Positions 63,380-64,000 of a stretch of 64,000 nucleotides of DNA are shown here, piece after piece. Within the stretch, counting starts at the first letter, position 1. The number at the start of each line of letters is the position of its first letter. This DNA is from Flavimobilis sp052324925 (GTDB taxonomy: Bacteria > Actinomycetota > Actinomycetes > Actinomycetales > Cellulomonadaceae): assembly GCA_052324925.1 (NCBI GenBank), contig JBQPRE010000003.1; one strand, written 5' to 3'. Under the pieces are notes generated by a model. The model was not told where the DNA came from and searched no databases. It saw only the letters and a program-made list of their open reading frames with translations. The position numbers and the translations under genes were made by a program.

Positions 63380-64000
63380 TCAGTCCTGCGGGACGAAGCC
63401 CGAGTCGAGGATGCCGACGAGGTTGCCGATCTGCTCCTCCTTGGTGCGACCGAGGCCGGCCGGAGTGATCGTGTTCGTCAACGAGATGCCATCGAGCGCG
63501 TCGTTGTAGTCGAGCTTGCCGACCGAGAGCATCGACGCGACCATGCCGTGCGTGTCAGCGCCGTTCTCCGGGTTCGCGCCAGGCGCGAAGGGCATGCCGG
63601 CCTCGTGCCCCGAGGGGAAGGAGCCGGTCGCCTTGCCGTAGACGACGTTCGACGTGATCGTGAGGACCGACTGCGTCGGGATGGCGTCCCGGTACATCGG
63701 GATCGCCTTGATCTTCGCCATGACCGTGTGGACGATCGTCGCGGCGATGTCGTCGGCGAGGTCGTCGTCGTTGCCGTACGTCGGGAAGTCACCCTCGGTG
63801 ACGTAGTCGACGATGAGGCCCGTCTCGTCCCGCACGGGCGTGACCTTCGCGTGCTTGATCGCCGAGAGCGAGTCAGCGACGATCGAGAGGCCAGCGATGC
63901 CGCAACCCATCGTGCGGATGATCTCGGAGTCGTGGAGGGCCATCTCCATGGCCTCGTACGCGTACTTGTCGTGGCTGTAGTGAATGATGTTGAGCGCTTC
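63380..64000 (-). CDS. pflB: Pyruvate formate-lyase (formate C-acetyltransferase), 5' part beyond the window, lacking the glycyl-radical C-terminus
   Basis: 206 C-terminal residues are visible: EALNIIHYSHDKYAYEAMEM ... SIVADSLSAIKHAKV ... DAIPTQSVLTITSNVVYGK, all PflB signatures. The frame closes with NLVGILDSGFVPQD and a TGA. E. coli PflB continues for about 60 residues past the equivalent point with the glycyl-radical domain. That domain is encoded by the next gene. The catalytic Cys pair lies outside the window. The sequence is clean to the stop, so this looks like a natural gene end rather than a frameshift. Confidence 0.93.
   Translation of the reverse strand, partial: EALNIIHYSHDKYAYEAMEMALHDSEIIRTMGCGIAGLSIVADSLSAIKHAKVTPVRDETGLIVDYVTEGDFPTYGNDDDLADDIAATIVHTVMAKIKAIPMYRDAIPTQSVLTITSNVVYGKATGSFPSGHEAGMPFAPGANPENGADTHGMVASMLSVGKLDYNDALDGISLTNTITPAGLGRTKEEQIGNLVGILDSGFVPQD

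Overview
This window is chromosomal DNA of a high-GC Gram-positive bacterium (Actinomycetota). The gene order thrS-HIT-pgsA-patA-pimA-pdxS-pdxT-yebC-ruvCAB-yajC-secDF-rel, the phosphatidylinositol mannoside genes, DUF3000 beside a ribonuclease D and a class E sortase point to this phylum. A type IV pilus ATPase, a pyruvate formate-lyase locus (facultative anaerobe) and a D-aspartate-ligase-like gene fit the Cellulomonadaceae/Sanguibacteraceae/Promicromonosporaceae part of Micrococcales; the family is my inference. No insertion sequence, prophage, CRISPR array or origin was seen, and no gap between genes exceeds about 300 bases.

Layout. 1-10.2 kb (minus): a truncated pilB, then alaS-ruvX-mltG-aroE (4-nt overlaps or short gaps), two small membrane-linked proteins, rpsD and rarA. 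10.3-13.0 kb (plus): an MMPL-type membrane protein and a small unknown membrane protein. 13.1-17.3 kb (minus): aspS, hisS and a metallo-beta-lactamase-fold hydrolase. 17.5-19.7 kb (plus): a DUF349 protein and an orphan AbiEi-like protein. 19.7-41.6 kb (minus): a long housekeeping block: rel, apt-secF-secD, yajC, ruvBAC, yebC, pdxT, a NUDIX protein, pdxS, a LemA-like protein, pimA, patA, pgsA, HIT, thrS and hrpB. One plus-strand proline-rich membrane protein gene sits between pdxT and the pdxS side of the cluster.

41.7-50.5 kb: an acyl-CoA ligase, six tRNA genes (one Val-CAC, two Gly-GCC, one Cys-GCA, two Val-GAC) including a duplicated Gly/Val transcription unit, a class E sortase with a 67-aa partner, pabC-pabB, an Fe-S-type winged-helix regulator, a PPK2 kinase and zapE. 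50.7-57.0 kb: a RibD-C-like reductase, gnd followed by a D-aspartate-ligase-like ATP-grasp enzyme and an aspartate/glutamate racemase, DUF3000 and RNase D. 57-60.5 kb: a fadA-fadB beta-oxidation operon behind an inverted-repeat operator. 60.7-61.9 kb: a thiosulfate sulfurtransferase with its DUF1416 partner. 62.1-64 kb: pflA, a small glycyl-radical protein and the 3' end of pflB.

Most interesting signals: (1) pyruvate formate-lyase appears split. The pflB product stops before the glycyl-radical domain, and that domain is a separate 82-aa gene immediately downstream. (2) A D-Asp/D-Glu ligase-like protein and a matching racemase lie directly after gnd, which suggests the interpeptide-bridge chemistry of the cell wall. 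(3) At least nine genes start exactly 6 nt after a TANNNT-like -10 hexamer, or AATAAT in one case, with no Shine-Dalgarno. This is a consistent leaderless signature that also fixes several start codons. In two places the stop codon of the upstream gene forms part of a TAAGAT hexamer.
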